Below, piece after piece: positions 54,342 through 64,000 of a stretch of DNA of 64,000 bases. A program made the position numbers and the translations under genes. The notes under the pieces are model-generated. The model did no database searches and was not told where the DNA came from. It saw nothing but the letters and a program-made list of their open reading frames with translations. This stretch comes from Hygrophila difformis. Its lineage: Eukaryota; Streptophyta; Magnoliopsida; Lamiales; Acanthaceae. The stretch spans positions 29,578,403-29,642,402 of the forward strand of contig JAOANR010000011.1 in the NCBI GenBank assembly GCA_030278955.1. Reading direction: 5' to 3'. Position 1 is the stretch's first letter. Each line of letters opens with the position of its first letter.

Positions 54342-54685
54342 CTAACCAAAGTCCCAGAACTCCTTCTGCTTATACTAACTTTTTTTTTTTTTTTTTTCTT
54401 TTGGGGTGTATGAACTTCCAGAACAAAATCAAACTATGGATCAAGAGCCATTCCCACCCGTTTTCCCTAATGGAATCACTCCCACCCGCTTCTGCAACCA
54501 CTCTGTCTCCCGTATAGGGATTTCCAACATCGATTACTGCAACAAGAGGGTTTTCCATTTGAGCATTAACAGACATTTCCGACGGTCCCCAAAATGTAAT
54601 GGCTGTGTGTATCTGTGGCAGTAAGAAGGGCTGTTGGTTTAAGGTTTCGGAGAGTGGAAATATGGAGAGTGGATGTTTCAGATTT
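54342..54685 (-). mobile_element. Retroposon-like insertion in D1, 5' part
   Basis: Remaining part of the insertion split by the PIF/Harbinger element. Minus strand has an mRNA-like leader and an ATG (54,576) opening 68 codons (MSVNAQMENPLVAVIDVG at the start) that run into an A-rich tract (about 54,380-54,397). I do not recognise the protein. It may be a captured transcript fragment or a LINE 5' end. Confidence 0.35.
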
Positions 54686-54689
54686 ATTG

Positions 54690-55087
54690 TCTATGCCTTA
54701 ATTATCATCTTTAAATTTAATTTAGCTATGAGAATATGTGAATTAATTCATTGTCTATTAATTAGTCAAATTACATGTGTTAAATATGCATCGGGGATTA
54801 TTTTGGACATTTACTTCATCATTTTATATGACTTGCATACGGGCCTGTTAACCCGTATTTTGGCCATGTCGGCCCAATATTTATTTTCCGCTGCAACTTA
54901 ATTGATATCGTGCATGGATGATTATTACTCTATTTTTAATTTAAGTATTTCCGGACTTGTTTTTAAATTATTTTGAAATACCCTTAGCCTTGCATCTCTC
55001 AAGTGAGCTCGAAGAAGTCGTGTCTTGCTTGCTTGAGAGGTGAGGCGGTGGCATCCCGGCCTGGGTTATCAAAACTGGGGTGTCACA
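54690..55087 (+). mobile_element. LTR D1, 3' end
   Basis: Shares the 'acgggcctgttaacccgtattttggccatgtcggccc', 'ttttccgctgc' and 'cttagccttgcatctct' blocks with the other LTRs (compare 7,770-8,030) and ends GGGGTGTCACA at 55,087. No PBS follows, so this was a 3' or solo LTR. The 'cttactcag...ttacag' acceptor region is missing. Confidence 0.7.
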
Positions 55088-55740
55088 TCCTCAAGATGTC
55101 GCTGCGATTGAGCACACCTCAAATGCTCAAAAGGAATCCAACCGAATGGATGAACTCAAATGACCTTTCAAACAAAACATATTTACTCTCTTCAAGAGTT
55201 GATTTATATATTCAATTCAAAGGTAATGAGCAAAAGTCATGGAGGCCATATATATGGGCAACCAAAATACAAAGGTTTAAACAACTCTACACTAGAATCT
55301 AACAAACATGGAAAATTAAGCTGGCCGTCGCTAGGCAAGCCCGTCGTAAGACTAGTTCTTGCAACGGGGCCAAGAGGTTGGCGACGGGAGTGGAACCCTC
55401 TGCTTGGAGACCACGTCGTGAGACTCACGTCGCGAAGGATGGTCTTGCGACATGGCAATCTTGCTACGCGGAGGCTTACGACGGGGATGGGTCACTTCCC
55501 GAGAGGGGCCAACTCGTAAAGGGGTCACGTCGCTAAAAGAGGTCTTGCGACGGGGGTGCGGGCTTACGCCGTGGTCGAGGCTTGCGACGGGGAAGGATCC
55601 TGACAGGGTTGGATAACGTCGTGAAGGGTGGTCTTGCGATTAGTCCCAGCTTTGCGACGAGTGTCACGTCGCTAAAGTGGGTCTTGCGACGTGGACTGAG
55701 ACTTTCGATGGGAGGAGGGTCTTGCGACAGTGATCTTTTC
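55088..55740 (+). repeat. Unassigned sequence with degenerate GC-rich 'cttgcgacgggg' repeats
   Basis: 55,088-55,310 shows nothing recognisable. 55,320-55,735 contains at least ten loosely spaced variants of cacgtcgctaaa, gtcttgcgac and ttgcgacgggg with no fixed period. ORFs here are by-products of the GC-rich repeat. It may be part of the retroelement whose LTR is at 56,184-56,855, or an independent low-copy repeat. Confidence 0.5.
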
Positions 55741-55920
55741 TTCTCCAATCCTTTGGGGCCCGCTCGGTATCTTCTCTCTCTTATTTGTTTAATTGTTCAT
55801 GTGCATGCATGCACTTGTTGAATTACAAAATATAAAACTTAAATCAAGTGTTCGGTTTCCGGTGACTGTTCCGGTGGGGTTCCGGCCAATTTTCGGCTAC
55901 CGATATGCGACTGCTTCCGA

Positions 55921-56079
55921 TCAATTGTGGGCTTCCGGATCCATTGGAGTGGGTTCGGGGTCTTGAATTTGGATTAGCAGCTTCAGTCCCTTTTTCCCGG
56001 CTTTGGCTTTCATATTCTCTTCTTCGAAATTCTGGTTCAGCAGCTCAGCAATACTGGTCACGAACTTTTTTTCGTACAT
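55921..56079 (-). CDS. Short ORF after the PBS of a second LTR element (52 aa, maybe gag start)
   Basis: The ATG at 56,079 opens 52 codons (EKKFVTSIAELLNQNFEEEN and a K-rich middle) 80 bp downstream of a PBS-like site, the place expected for a gag N-terminus. It is too short to classify. The upstream in-frame codons overlap the PBS and have no ATG. Confidence 0.3.
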   Translation of the reverse strand: MYEKKFVTSIAELLNQNFEEENMKAKAGKKGLKLLIQIQDPEPTPMDPEAHN

Positions 56080-56159
56080 TGTTGGGATACCGGTCCCTCG
56101 GGAAATGTGGGAACCATCAGTGTCCTCGTTCCGGCTCCCACGCCAGCTACGAGGAGTTT

Positions 56160-56183
56160 GGTCTCCCACTGTGGTCGCCAACC
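56160..56183 (-). promoter_or_regulatory. PBS-like site next to the 672-bp LTR
   Basis: Minus strand reads GGTTGGCGACCACAGTGG directly after the LTR end. A site starting TGG immediately 3' of an LTR fits a tRNA PBS. It resembles the TGGCGAC-type sites of Tat/Ogre-like elements, but I cannot name the tRNA. Confidence 0.5.
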
Positions 56184-56855
56184 TGTTAATCCCGTTTCGG
56201 GATAACGTTTAATCCTCTAGATGGAGCCTTCAAGACGGAAAGTGGGAAGGGGACAGTCCCAACGGATGCTAGAAACTAGAGCATCGTGAAACAAACTAAG
56301 GAAAAGAAAAAAAGCAGTAAAGGAAAGAAGTAAAAAAGCATTAAATAAAGCATTAAGGAAAGCGATAAATAAAAATAAAGTACTAAAAAAGTAAAGACAT
56401 TGTATTGAAATATTTGGTGGTTGAGGAACCCAGATTACATCTTGAGTTCTAATTATTTATACAAACGTCTGGTGCCTGTTCGTTGAGAGGCACCGATTGA
56501 GGGAAAGGGATAAGGATGAAATTCAAAAAGGTCTTCCCGTCTTTATTCTGGTACTGGCGTGGATAAGGCTACCGTAAGGGTGGGGAGAGTCTTTGCTCGG
56601 GGTGACGTCACCTCGTAACGTACTAGAACCGCTTCCTCTAACTCGTGGTACTCGGGCTGTTATCATGCTCGTGTATGGCTTTCTCTAGATTGCGCCGTTA
56701 TTTAGGTAGGTTGGCTTACTCTGACGATGTCCCTCGGGGTCTCTAGGATGGTATTGGGCTATTTTTTCCGCATCAAGCCTAGAAATTGGGCCCTTATGCC
56801 AATTGGGCCTGGATATGTATGTGGGCTGGATTAACACAATTTTTATGTGTTAACA
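56184..56855 (-). mobile_element. LTR of a second, unrelated retrotransposon (672 bp)
   Basis: Minus strand starts TGTTAACACATAAAAATTG (56,855) and ends CGGGATTAACA (56,184), i.e. TG...CA with matching short inverted ends. A TATA box TATAAATAATT lies at about 56,464-56,454 on the same strand. The PBS-like site follows. No second LTR copy is in the window, so the element is truncated. Confidence 0.6.
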
Positions 56856-57098
56856 GTGCTGAATAAGTACTTTGTATGTGATGAGTGTTTTTATACGGCC
56901 CAACACCATTAAATACCCATTACACACGTCATTAACACCCAACACACACCTCATCGGGTCAGCATGCCACCACTTGCTGAACGTCACAAATTCATCACCC
57001 TATCCAAACCCGGCCAGTAGATGATAACATGAGATACCTTGAGAATTAACGATTTTAACATTTACTATTGACTAGTTGAGTACACACTCCATTCATAT
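56856..57098. other. Intergenic sequence, nothing recognised
   Basis: A-rich and C-rich patches ('cccattacacacgtcattaacacccaacacacacctcatc'), no ORF and no repeat match elsewhere in the window. Confidence 0.5.
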
Positions 57099-57350
57099 GG
57101 AAAAAAACCTAATGGTCCCATAATTTTGTTTGTTTTTTCCAAATCATTCAATAAAAAATAAATTAACTCAATACATCCGATAACTATGCTAATCTTAGCC
57201 CAATCTACTGTCACGTCAGCATTTATTGTCATTATGGGGTGGATTGGGCTAATACTAGCAGATATCGGATGGATTGGGTTAATTTATTATTTACGAGATA
57301 ATTTGGGAAAATAAAAAAAATTAATTATGGGACCAATAGGCTTTTTTTTA
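57099..57350. mobile_element. MITE related to the one in the GDSL intron
   Basis: Ends ggaaaaaaacctaatggtccc and, inverted, aaaaaaaagcctattggtccc. The interior shares 'aactatgctaatcttagcccaatc' and 'ggattgggttaattta' with 59,080-59,425. TSD no longer clear. Confidence 0.65.
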
Positions 57351-57360
57351 AAAAATAAAA

Positions 57361-57872
57361 AAATTCCCTATTTTAATAATGTAGACTGCAATGCCTTAAT
57401 GGCAATTAAGACTAGTTAAACTAAAGAAAAATGATCATTGATGAAAATTAAGGCTGAATGATATCGTAGTATTTTAATGGCAGAATGTTGGTCCTTGGTT
57501 GTTGGACTAATAAATCATAAACCATTGTAAATTTATAAAACTTAAATGGATGAAGAACAAGGTTCTTAATAGCACATGTGCTACTTGGTCACTTGGACAA
57601 TAACATGCAGCCACCCAAAATTATTGTTCTCAATTTCCAAAGTTTTATCCTTTCCGAACAATCCAAATTAATTAGTATTATTGCCGAGTATTGCCTACCG
57701 ACGGCGACATTACAGAACTGGCACATGCCAAAGTAATTAATATTATTGGCTACGGACAAAACATGACTCAGATGTATATAAACGCCTCTCAGATATGGAG
57801 TTTTTACTTAAAGATATCCTAACAATTGTCTGAAAAAGTCTATACTTCCCTTGCAGTTACTGGAAAATCACA
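57361..57872 (+). promoter_or_regulatory. Upstream region of the GDSL gene
   Basis: No other gene. TATA box gtatataaac at about 57,774-57,783, 90 bp before the ATG, with a plausible start site and short leader between. The rest is AT-rich unique sequence. Confidence 0.55.
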
Positions 57873-59753
57873 ATGAGTTTGTTTTCCTCTCTTGTTTCAC
57901 TTTTTGTGATTCTCATCACATTAAGTTTCGCACCAAATGTTTTACATGCCCAAAACCATACTGCATTTTTCATATTTGGGGATTCAACCTTGGACCCTGG
58001 CAACAATAACTACATCGATACTACCCCAGAGAACAAAGCCGACTACCCGCCATATGGCCGGAAAGGCTCCGACCCTGATCAGCCCACTGGACGATTTTCA
58101 GATGGCCGTATCTTTGTGGACTTCATAGGTATTTATTTTTATGGTTCAATTGTTATTGGCTTTTGTTTTCCAAACATTATTAGGATCATAATACCGAACT
58201 TTGATTTGTTTCGTTGATAATCTAAATAATGTAATGTAGCCGATTATGCTAAATTGCCATCGATTCCTTCGATGTTGGCTCCATCTACAAACTTATACAG
58301 ATTTGGAGTGAATTTTGGTTCTGGGGGTGCTGGAGTTCTCTACGAGACAAACCGAGATCAAGTGAGTATTAAAAGTACTTTTGTTACCTATTTGTTACAA
58401 CTAAACATTTGTATTTGAGTTTTCATATTAATTATGTACTTCATGTGGATTCGGATGATAGGGTGTTATTGATTTAAACACACAACTAAAGTACTTCGAA
58501 GAAGCGGAGAGAAAACTGGAGATAAGATTGGGACATAAGAGAGCAAGAAATATCATATCAAATGCGGTGTACTTTTTTAGCATTGGAAGCAGCGACTACT
58601 TAAGCGGATACATTAATAATCCAAAGATGATACAACCCTATCCTAATCCCAAGCAGTATGTTAACAGGGTTGTTGGAAATTTGACTAATACAATTCAAGT
58701 AAGTCAGCTGAGGCCAAATTTACTCTATAAAATAAGAAATAAGTCACACACACAACCAAAATTTGATATATTTTGAACAATGTGCATGTAGGAATTGTAT
58801 GATAAAGGTGCAAGGAAATTTGGGTTCTTGAGTTTATCGGCACTGGGGTGTTCGCCTTTTATGAGAGCACTGAACCTTGCGGCTCAGGAAGATTGGTGTT
58901 TAGAACAAGCCAATGATCTTGCCTATGAACATAACAATAAACTCAAGAATGCCCTCAGCGATCTTGAACGACTATTGCCCGATTTCAAGTATTGCTTCGC
59001 TGATATCTTCGTCTGGCTCAAGAATTATATCATGTATCCCTATGCTTTTGGTAATAATACGAATTTATGGCAAATAATAGGAAAAAAACCCCTAATGGTC
59101 CAATAAATTTGATTGTTTTCCCAAACCATCCCATAAAAAATTAATTAACCCGGTCCATTCGGTAACTATGCTAATCTTAATTAGCCCAATCCATCCCACC
59201 GACTTCCTAATGACAATTAACGCTGATGTGGCACTAGATGGTGCTGCCACAACAACCACATTAGACGTACTAATACGCTGTCACGTCAACGTTAATTGTC
59301 ATTAGGGGTGAGTATGATGGATTAGGCTAAAATTAGCATAGTTATTGAATGCATTGGGTTAATTCATTCTTTATGTGATGGTTTGGGAAAACACACAAAG
59401 ATATGGGACTATTAGGGTTTTTTCCCAAATAATAGTAGGATCATAAATCGAATTATATAATATATTGTGAATTTGGTTGAGCAGGGTTTAATGAAGGAAT
59501 GACTGCGTGTTGTGGAACTGGGGACTTTAATGGGATATACTCATGTGGAGGGAAGAAGAATGTAACATCGGTATATACTGTGTGCGATAATGGAGATGAT
59601 TTTGTATTTTGGGATTCACTCCATCTCACAGAGAAGATGCATGAGTGGGTCGCCAGTTTCCTTTGGGAAGGGCCACAGGAATCCGTCGGGCCCTATAATC
59701 TTCAGGAACTCTTCCTCGATCACAAGAACCATGTTACTGCTAGTGAAGCTTGA
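57873..59753 (+). CDS. GDSL esterase/lipase, GLIP-like, five exons (380 aa)
   Basis: Secreted SGNH-family serine hydrolase acting on lipids or acyl esters. Exons: 57,873-58,128; 58,240-58,361; 58,462-58,698; 58,792-59,050; 59,485-59,753. All introns are GT-AG and the phases join without a stop (1,143 nt). Signal peptide to about A26. Block [17 protein letters not shown] has nucleophile S38. Block II is [13 protein letters not shown]. Block III reads GSSD at 168-171, where the usual oxyanion Asn is Ser. Block V is DSLH with D335 and H338. The NNNYI, GRFSDGR and TACCG...YSCGG motifs fit the plant GLIP1/GLIP5-like group. A MITE lies in intron 4. A broken exon-1 copy lies 4 kb downstream. Confidence 0.88.
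59080..59425. mobile_element. MITE in intron 4 of the GDSL gene, 9-bp TSD
   Basis: 346 bp with inverted ends (ggaaaaaaacccctaatggtcc on the left; ggaaaaaaccctaatagtccc read inward on the right) and a direct repeat CAAATAATA at 59,071-59,079 and 59,426-59,434. A 9-bp duplication suggests Mutator-type mobilisation. The interior contains a long imperfect inverted repeat around 'cctaatgacaattaacg'. Accounts for most of the 434-bp intron. Confidence 0.8.
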
Positions 59754-59820
59754 AATGATGGAACAAGGTACAAGTTGCTCGTAACCTGTTATCGGTTATG
59801 AATTCAATAATATGCACTTT

Positions 59821-59985
59821 ACTACTAGAAAAATTATGGATTCGATCGCTAAAATTGTGGTAACTAACGAATTTCGGTTGCTAAAACTATTGTAACTACA
59901 GAATTTCGGTTTCAAATTCGGTCGCTTTTTAGGGACCGAATTTTACCAAAAATTTTTGGCCGCTAGAGCATAAAATTCTTGTAGT
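59821..59985. mobile_element. Small CACTA-like MITE after the GDSL gene
   Basis: 165 bp. Ends actactagaaaaattatg and, read inward, actacaagaattttatgc, with 3-bp TTT flanks. The interior has 'attcggtcgct ... agggaccgaatt' inverted motifs typical of plant CACTA-derived elements. Confidence 0.6.
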
Positions 59986-59989
59986 TTTC

Positions 59990-61877
59990 ACTGCTTATTA
60001 AATGTTCTCCATGTGGATTTAAATAATAATATGCCCCACATATCTCTAATCTTAATTATATATATATATATGCAAGTTGAACGCAGTTTTGATATTAAAA
60101 AGATAAAAAAAATAAAATAAAATGAAACATTTAAATTTTATAATTCTATTATTGTTATTGATTTTATTTTTAATAATATTTTGAGTTTATTTGTCTTCAT
60201 TCTAAATTAATTTTTCTCATTGCTTGCAGATATTATAAATTGTGGAAGATTTGAAGCTGCAGGCTCAAAATGTTTGAATAAGGAATGGCTCAAAATGTTT
60301 CAATAAGTAATTATTTATTACAGTGTGATGGTTTTAAGTTGTACTTCATAATGTGGTGAAATATATATTTATGTTTTATTTTGTAATGATATTATTATAT
60401 TAGTTTCCTTATAGTGTGATATCTACTTTTTTGTACTATTAGTTTTTACCATTTTTTCGTATTATTTGTTTATGTCTATATTTGTATAATTAAGATTTCA
60501 TCAACGAAATCAATTTTATATATTTACATATCACATTTGTAAATTTATAATTCTTAGTATTATAGTATTTATAAAATAATTATTTGTTTATTTTTCTTGA
60601 AAATATTCTTTTTATTTAAACTCAAAAAGTTTTACAATATCCGCTCGGAGGGCAATAATACTACTGGTTTGGAAATATATATACTAGAAATCTCTCTACA
60701 TGTGCTATGCTGCGCCCGCCGGTGAGAAGAAAATGGGTTGAAGTTTGTCATGCCCTGATAAGCAACATGCATGAAAATATTGTTTTAAAAAAAAAAATGA
60801 GAAATCGAGAATGCTAATTACCAAATGCAACCTATCATGAATAATAGCTTCTAAAGGAAATTGAAGTTAGAAGAAAATGTTGATTACAAGAAGTTCTTTG
60901 ATAGAATTCCACATATGGAATACAGTGCCAGAAATGAAATCGGCCTCGTGTATATGATCATGTGAATCACACCTCATTGATCTTATCATTTTTGCGCAAT
61001 TTTGACACTGGTCATATATAAACAGGTGTAACATCCCGATTAATTAATCCTTAATTAATTTAGGGGTATTTGGATGTGCGTTTTGGAAAGTGCTATAGCG
61101 TTTTGAAAATGTATAATCAGATAATTGATGTAATAAAATGAACTGCAAAGAATTAAGTGTTTGAATAAAATTATACTGTTAGCTAGAAATCACAATAATC
61201 AAATAATCAGTTTTTAAGTGTTTGGCTTTGTGTTTTGAAACTGTAAAATTACATGAAAGGACATGCGTAAGTAATAGTAAAAAAATTCTTTTATTTCTGT
61301 TTAGGTTATGTTTAATAATTTTTTATTCAAACCTTCCTTACCAGTAAATATTTAAAAGTATTTTGGATATTAGTGTATCAAATTTCAAATTTTTATATAA
61401 TAATTTTTATATTGCAATATGAACCTAATAATGCAATTTCAAACAAAAACTGAAAAAAAATTCTTATTACATACCATTCTCATGCTAATGTTACGAAATT
61501 TATATTTTATTGTACTCAAGCAAAATTCCATGTAAAAACCCCCTATAAATTTGAAGATGTTTTCACTTTATTTTTTTATTTATGTATTTTTCCCTTTTAT
61601 TAATAGATTATTCCCTTTTTGACATCTTTCCTTTTGGATACATTTTTATTTTTACGTATTTTTTAATTTATTTAAGTTCACTATAAAGTAGAAAATAATC
61701 ATTATTAATTGAATTCGGGAAAATTGGGAATAATCTAATAAATTGGATAGGGAATGATTTAAATTAGTTGTTTATTTTTTTTTTCCAACTTTTTATTTAG
61801 CATAGTGATTTGTTATTATTTTAGAAGATCTCAATCTAATTTTGAATGGTTGATATATAATAATGATTTTCATCACA
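59990..61877. other. AT-rich intergenic region
   Basis: No gene recognised. It contains an (at)n run at 60,058-60,071 and a TGTAACATCCCG motif at 61,027 that could be an LTR edge but has no partner. There is also a 'gtgtttggctttgtgttttg' / 'gtatttggatgtgcgttttg' pair (61,064 and 61,218) that could be a small degraded repeat. Confidence 0.5.
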
Positions 61878-62111
61878 ATGAGTTTGTTTCCATCTCTTGT
61901 TTCACTTTTTGTGATTTTCATCAAATTAAGTTTTGCACCAAATGTTTTACGTGCCCAAACCACACTGCATTTTTCATATTTGGGGATTCGACTCTTGGAC
62001 TCTGGTAAAAATAACTACATCGATACTAGTCCAGAGAACAAAGCCAACTACCTGCCATATGGCCGGAACATCTCCGACCTTGATCAGCCCACAGGACGAC
62101 TTTTAGATAGC
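61878..62111 (+). pseudogene. Truncated duplicate of GDSL exon 1
   Basis: Closely matches exon 1 of the GDSL gene from the ATG, through the signal peptide, to near the end of that exon ('cagcccacaggacgactttt'). A one-base deletion around 61,955 shifts the GDSL motif out of frame and the homology stops before the splice site. No other exons follow. A partial tandem duplication, not functional. Confidence 0.85.
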
Positions 62112-62129
62112 TTACAAATTCAACAATTC

Positions 62130-62345
62130 TACAAATTCAGCAATTAAAGAATTCACCAATTAAATAAAGAACATTATAAATAAAACAATAAAATAATTCA
62201 ACAATTTAAACATTAAACTCACCAAATTAAACAATTAAACAAACTATTACAATAACTAAACAATTCTATAAATCGAATGATGTAACAATTAAACAATTCG
62301 AAGAACTATCCTATAAATTAAACAATTCAACAATTAAACAATTAA
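62130..62345. repeat. Simple sequence of 'caattaaac' / 'aacaattc' variants
   Basis: Low-complexity A/T/C repeat with motifs acaattaaac and acaattcaac recurring at irregular 10-16 bp spacing. No coding potential. Confidence 0.7.
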
Positions 62346-62553
62346 GTTTTACTTTAAACAATTCAACAACTACGGAGTTCAAGAAACTATTAAGTTGAAC
62401 AAGGCTGAACCAAGCACTACAGAGGAACAGAAGCTCGGTTCTGCCATTAAAACTTGGTTCGAATCCGATCCGAGTTAGTAATGGCCGAAGTTCCATTGTA
62501 GTGTTTGGATCGGCTTTCCAACATGTAACTTGGGTCCGAATCAATGTTTTTCC

Positions 62554-62814
62554 CAGGGGCGGATCTATATAATACCAAGTGGTGGCACATGACACCACTT
62601 AAATTGATGAAAATGTTATTTTAAAGTAGAACTTTTTTATATTTAACTAAATTATGCTTGGTGACACTACTTAATTTTTATGGTGATACCATAATAATTC
62701 ATTTCAACAAAGTTTTCCTCTATATTTTTGCATTATAACTACAATCCCTAATTTAAATTTAGCTTCCACTATTTTTTTGAACACCCCTTGAAGAATTTTC
62801 TAGATCCATAACTG
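62554..62814. mobile_element. Probable hAT-type MITE
   Basis: Left end CAGGGGCGGATCTA is a common hAT MITE terminus. The right end read inward is CAGTTATGGATCTAG, a mutated version. About 260 bp, AT-rich, no ORF. The 8-bp TSD is not clear. Confidence 0.5.
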
Positions 62815-62867
62815 GCCGAACCAAGCTTTTTTTCCTCAGCAAGGCTTGGGTCGGCCTTAAAAACATA

Positions 62868-63430
62868 GGATGTTAGGTCCATTTAGTGAGATAACCTGTT
62901 AACTTATTCTGTAAACTAGTTCAAACAACCTTTGTGGACACGTTATTCAGTTAAAGTAGCGGAAGATAAATTAACTGAAAGTAAAGTGAACAAACTCAGA
63001 GATTTGTTAACCCAGTTCGGCATAAGCCTATATCTGGGAGATACCAATGCAGAAGATTTCACTAAGTGTTTATGCGCGATCCAAGATCCAACAATAGTGA
63101 AATATATCTGCCAAACTCCAATCTCCAAAAAGTTGAATTGTCAAACCAAAACACTCCCTTGTTTTGGTGAAGATCTTCCCAACCTTAGTTCAATTCCTTG
63201 AAGCCTCCTCCTTCAAGTCACCCTTGGATGAAACCTGTTTGCAGACTCTCCTCAAGAGTTGTTAGGGTTAAGCACGTGTGTTGACGACTTTTTGGAATCT
63301 TTGATTGAACTTGTCAAACTTCAATCAAAGTCATTGTAGCAATATGTCGACTCAATCACCCAAGACAGTGTTGGTCGAATGATTCGTTCAAGGTAGATGT
63401 AATCTCGACACGGTGAAGAATGTGATCGTT
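62868..63430 (+). mobile_element. Possible copia-type LTR remnant
   Basis: 'gatttgttaacccagttcggc ... atatctgggagataccaatgcagaa ... atttcacta' is a sequence type I associate with LTRs of plant Ty1/copia elements. Possible start TGTTAGGTCC at 62,871. The 89-codon ORF over it is unlikely to be real. No partner LTR, PBS or TSD. Confidence 0.35.
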
Positions 63431-63923
63431 ACTTCAATATCCTCAGAATGGCACGGGCAATAATAATAATTGGTGAAGTCGTACACGTCCAGTCCTCGGC
63501 CATGGTATATGAAGAGATCACAATCTTCATTCTAAAATGGCCAAACCAAGTCAGCCTAATTAATGTTTATTGGGTTAACCCGTGGTTCGGCCTGTTTCAC
63601 TTGGTTTGGTCTGATCCAAGCATCCAATCCTTGTGGTTTTTGGTAATTCCGGATAAAAAAGAAAGATTTCTTAAACTACGGGTAAAAAAGTCAGTATCTA
63701 TCTCGACAGCTACAGTAGTTGGGCTCCCTTATAATAATCGACTACATCCAATTTGTTTGGTGTTAACTATCATACTGTATTTCTTTAGTTGCAACTAAAG
63801 TCAACTCTTTCTAATAGCATGAAATATCGACAAATTACATGACTAGTATATTTAATTCTATACATCCAGTCACTTGTACGTAGTTAAAAAGTGTTAACCC
63901 AATAAAAAATATATTAAGGCCCA
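63431..63923. other. Intergenic sequence, nothing recognised
   Basis: A 116-codon ORF (63,448-63,798) has no family-like features. It is AT-rich and has no repeat matches in the window. Confidence 0.4.
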
Positions 63924-64000
63924 GTGAAGATATATCCGGAAGAAAGGACGCGTCTTCAAGTCTGTGAAGATATATCCGGAAGAGAGGACGCATCTTCAAG
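63924..64000 (+). repeat. 40-bp tandem repeat running off the window
   Basis: Two copies of gtgaagatatatccggaaga...ggacgc(g/a)tcttcaag with a 40-bp period. Each unit has complementary ends (TGAAGA and TCTTCA), so it can fold on itself. The array is cut by the window end. Confidence 0.75.

Noticed and set aside
62932..63201. 89-codon ORF
   Set aside because: Lies in LTR-like sequence and shows no domain; considered chance.
1..64000. tRNA or rRNA genes
   Set aside because: No segment with convincing tRNA A/B boxes plus cloverleaf or rRNA signature was recognised; the only tRNA-related sequences are primer binding sites.

Overview
The window is plant nuclear DNA, most likely from a eudicot. 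It is almost entirely a nest of transposable elements with one host-type gene, a five-exon GDSL esterase/lipase at 57,873-59,753. AT-rich spacers, plant-type GT-AG introns, an L1-like LINE whose ORF1 carries an RRM, chromovirus-type Ty3/gypsy elements primed by initiator tRNA-Met, a Helitron, a PIF/Harbinger transposon and several MITEs all point to an angiosperm. Nothing was searched against a database. Family names come from motifs I recognise.

Layout. (1) 1-5,494: part of a long LTR (E) split by a 4.0-kb non-autonomous Helitron (1,398-5,416, minus strand). (2) 5,495-32,408: a full-length but mutated Ty3/gypsy chromovirus (element C, plus strand) with 5' LTR, PBS, a small coiled-coil ORF1, gag, pol and only 28 bp of 3' LTR. 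A LINE (8,365-26,731, minus strand) sits inside C. Element B (16,121-25,903, minus strand, TSD AAAGC) sits inside the LINE. (3) 32,409-36,533: an LTR fragment (D2, minus strand) split by a solo LTR (33,450-36,193, TSD TTAAG). (4) 36,879-47,895: element A (plus strand, TSD GTAGA), inserted in another LTR (D1) that resumes at 47,896 and ends at 55,087. (5) 49,262-54,685: a retroposon-like insertion in D1, itself split by a complete PIF/Harbinger transposon (50,045-54,338, TSD TTA) whose transposase and SANT/Myb-like partner gene both look intact. (6) 55,088-57,350: a GC-rich degenerate repeat, an unrelated 672-bp LTR with PBS, and a MITE. (7) 57,361-64,000: the GDSL gene with a MITE in its last intron, a broken exon-1 duplicate, further MITE/LTR remnants and AT-rich spacer.

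The most unusual content is in elements A and B. Each has LTRs, a PBS and the small sense ORF1, but gag, protease and reverse transcriptase are missing. In their place is a gene on the opposite strand. It has a GC-rich 5' region containing a conserved 9-bp-stem palindrome, a putative 622-bp 5'UTR intron in both copies, and an intact 444-codon ORF in both copies. The two proteins are about 80% identical by eye, while the remaining pol sequence is broken in both. This looks like a non-autonomous, trans-mobilised LTR retrotransposon lineage carrying a selected antisense gene. Element C, which has gag-pol but no antisense gene, resembles the autonomous partner.

Three further points come from comparing the LTRs. 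The 5' border of the LTR appears to have shifted by about 200 bp between families, marked by two tandem polypurine tracts. The LTRs carry conserved splice signals for a roughly 1.5-kb leader intron. They also contain tandem mini-hairpins whose stems covary while the loop stays constant.
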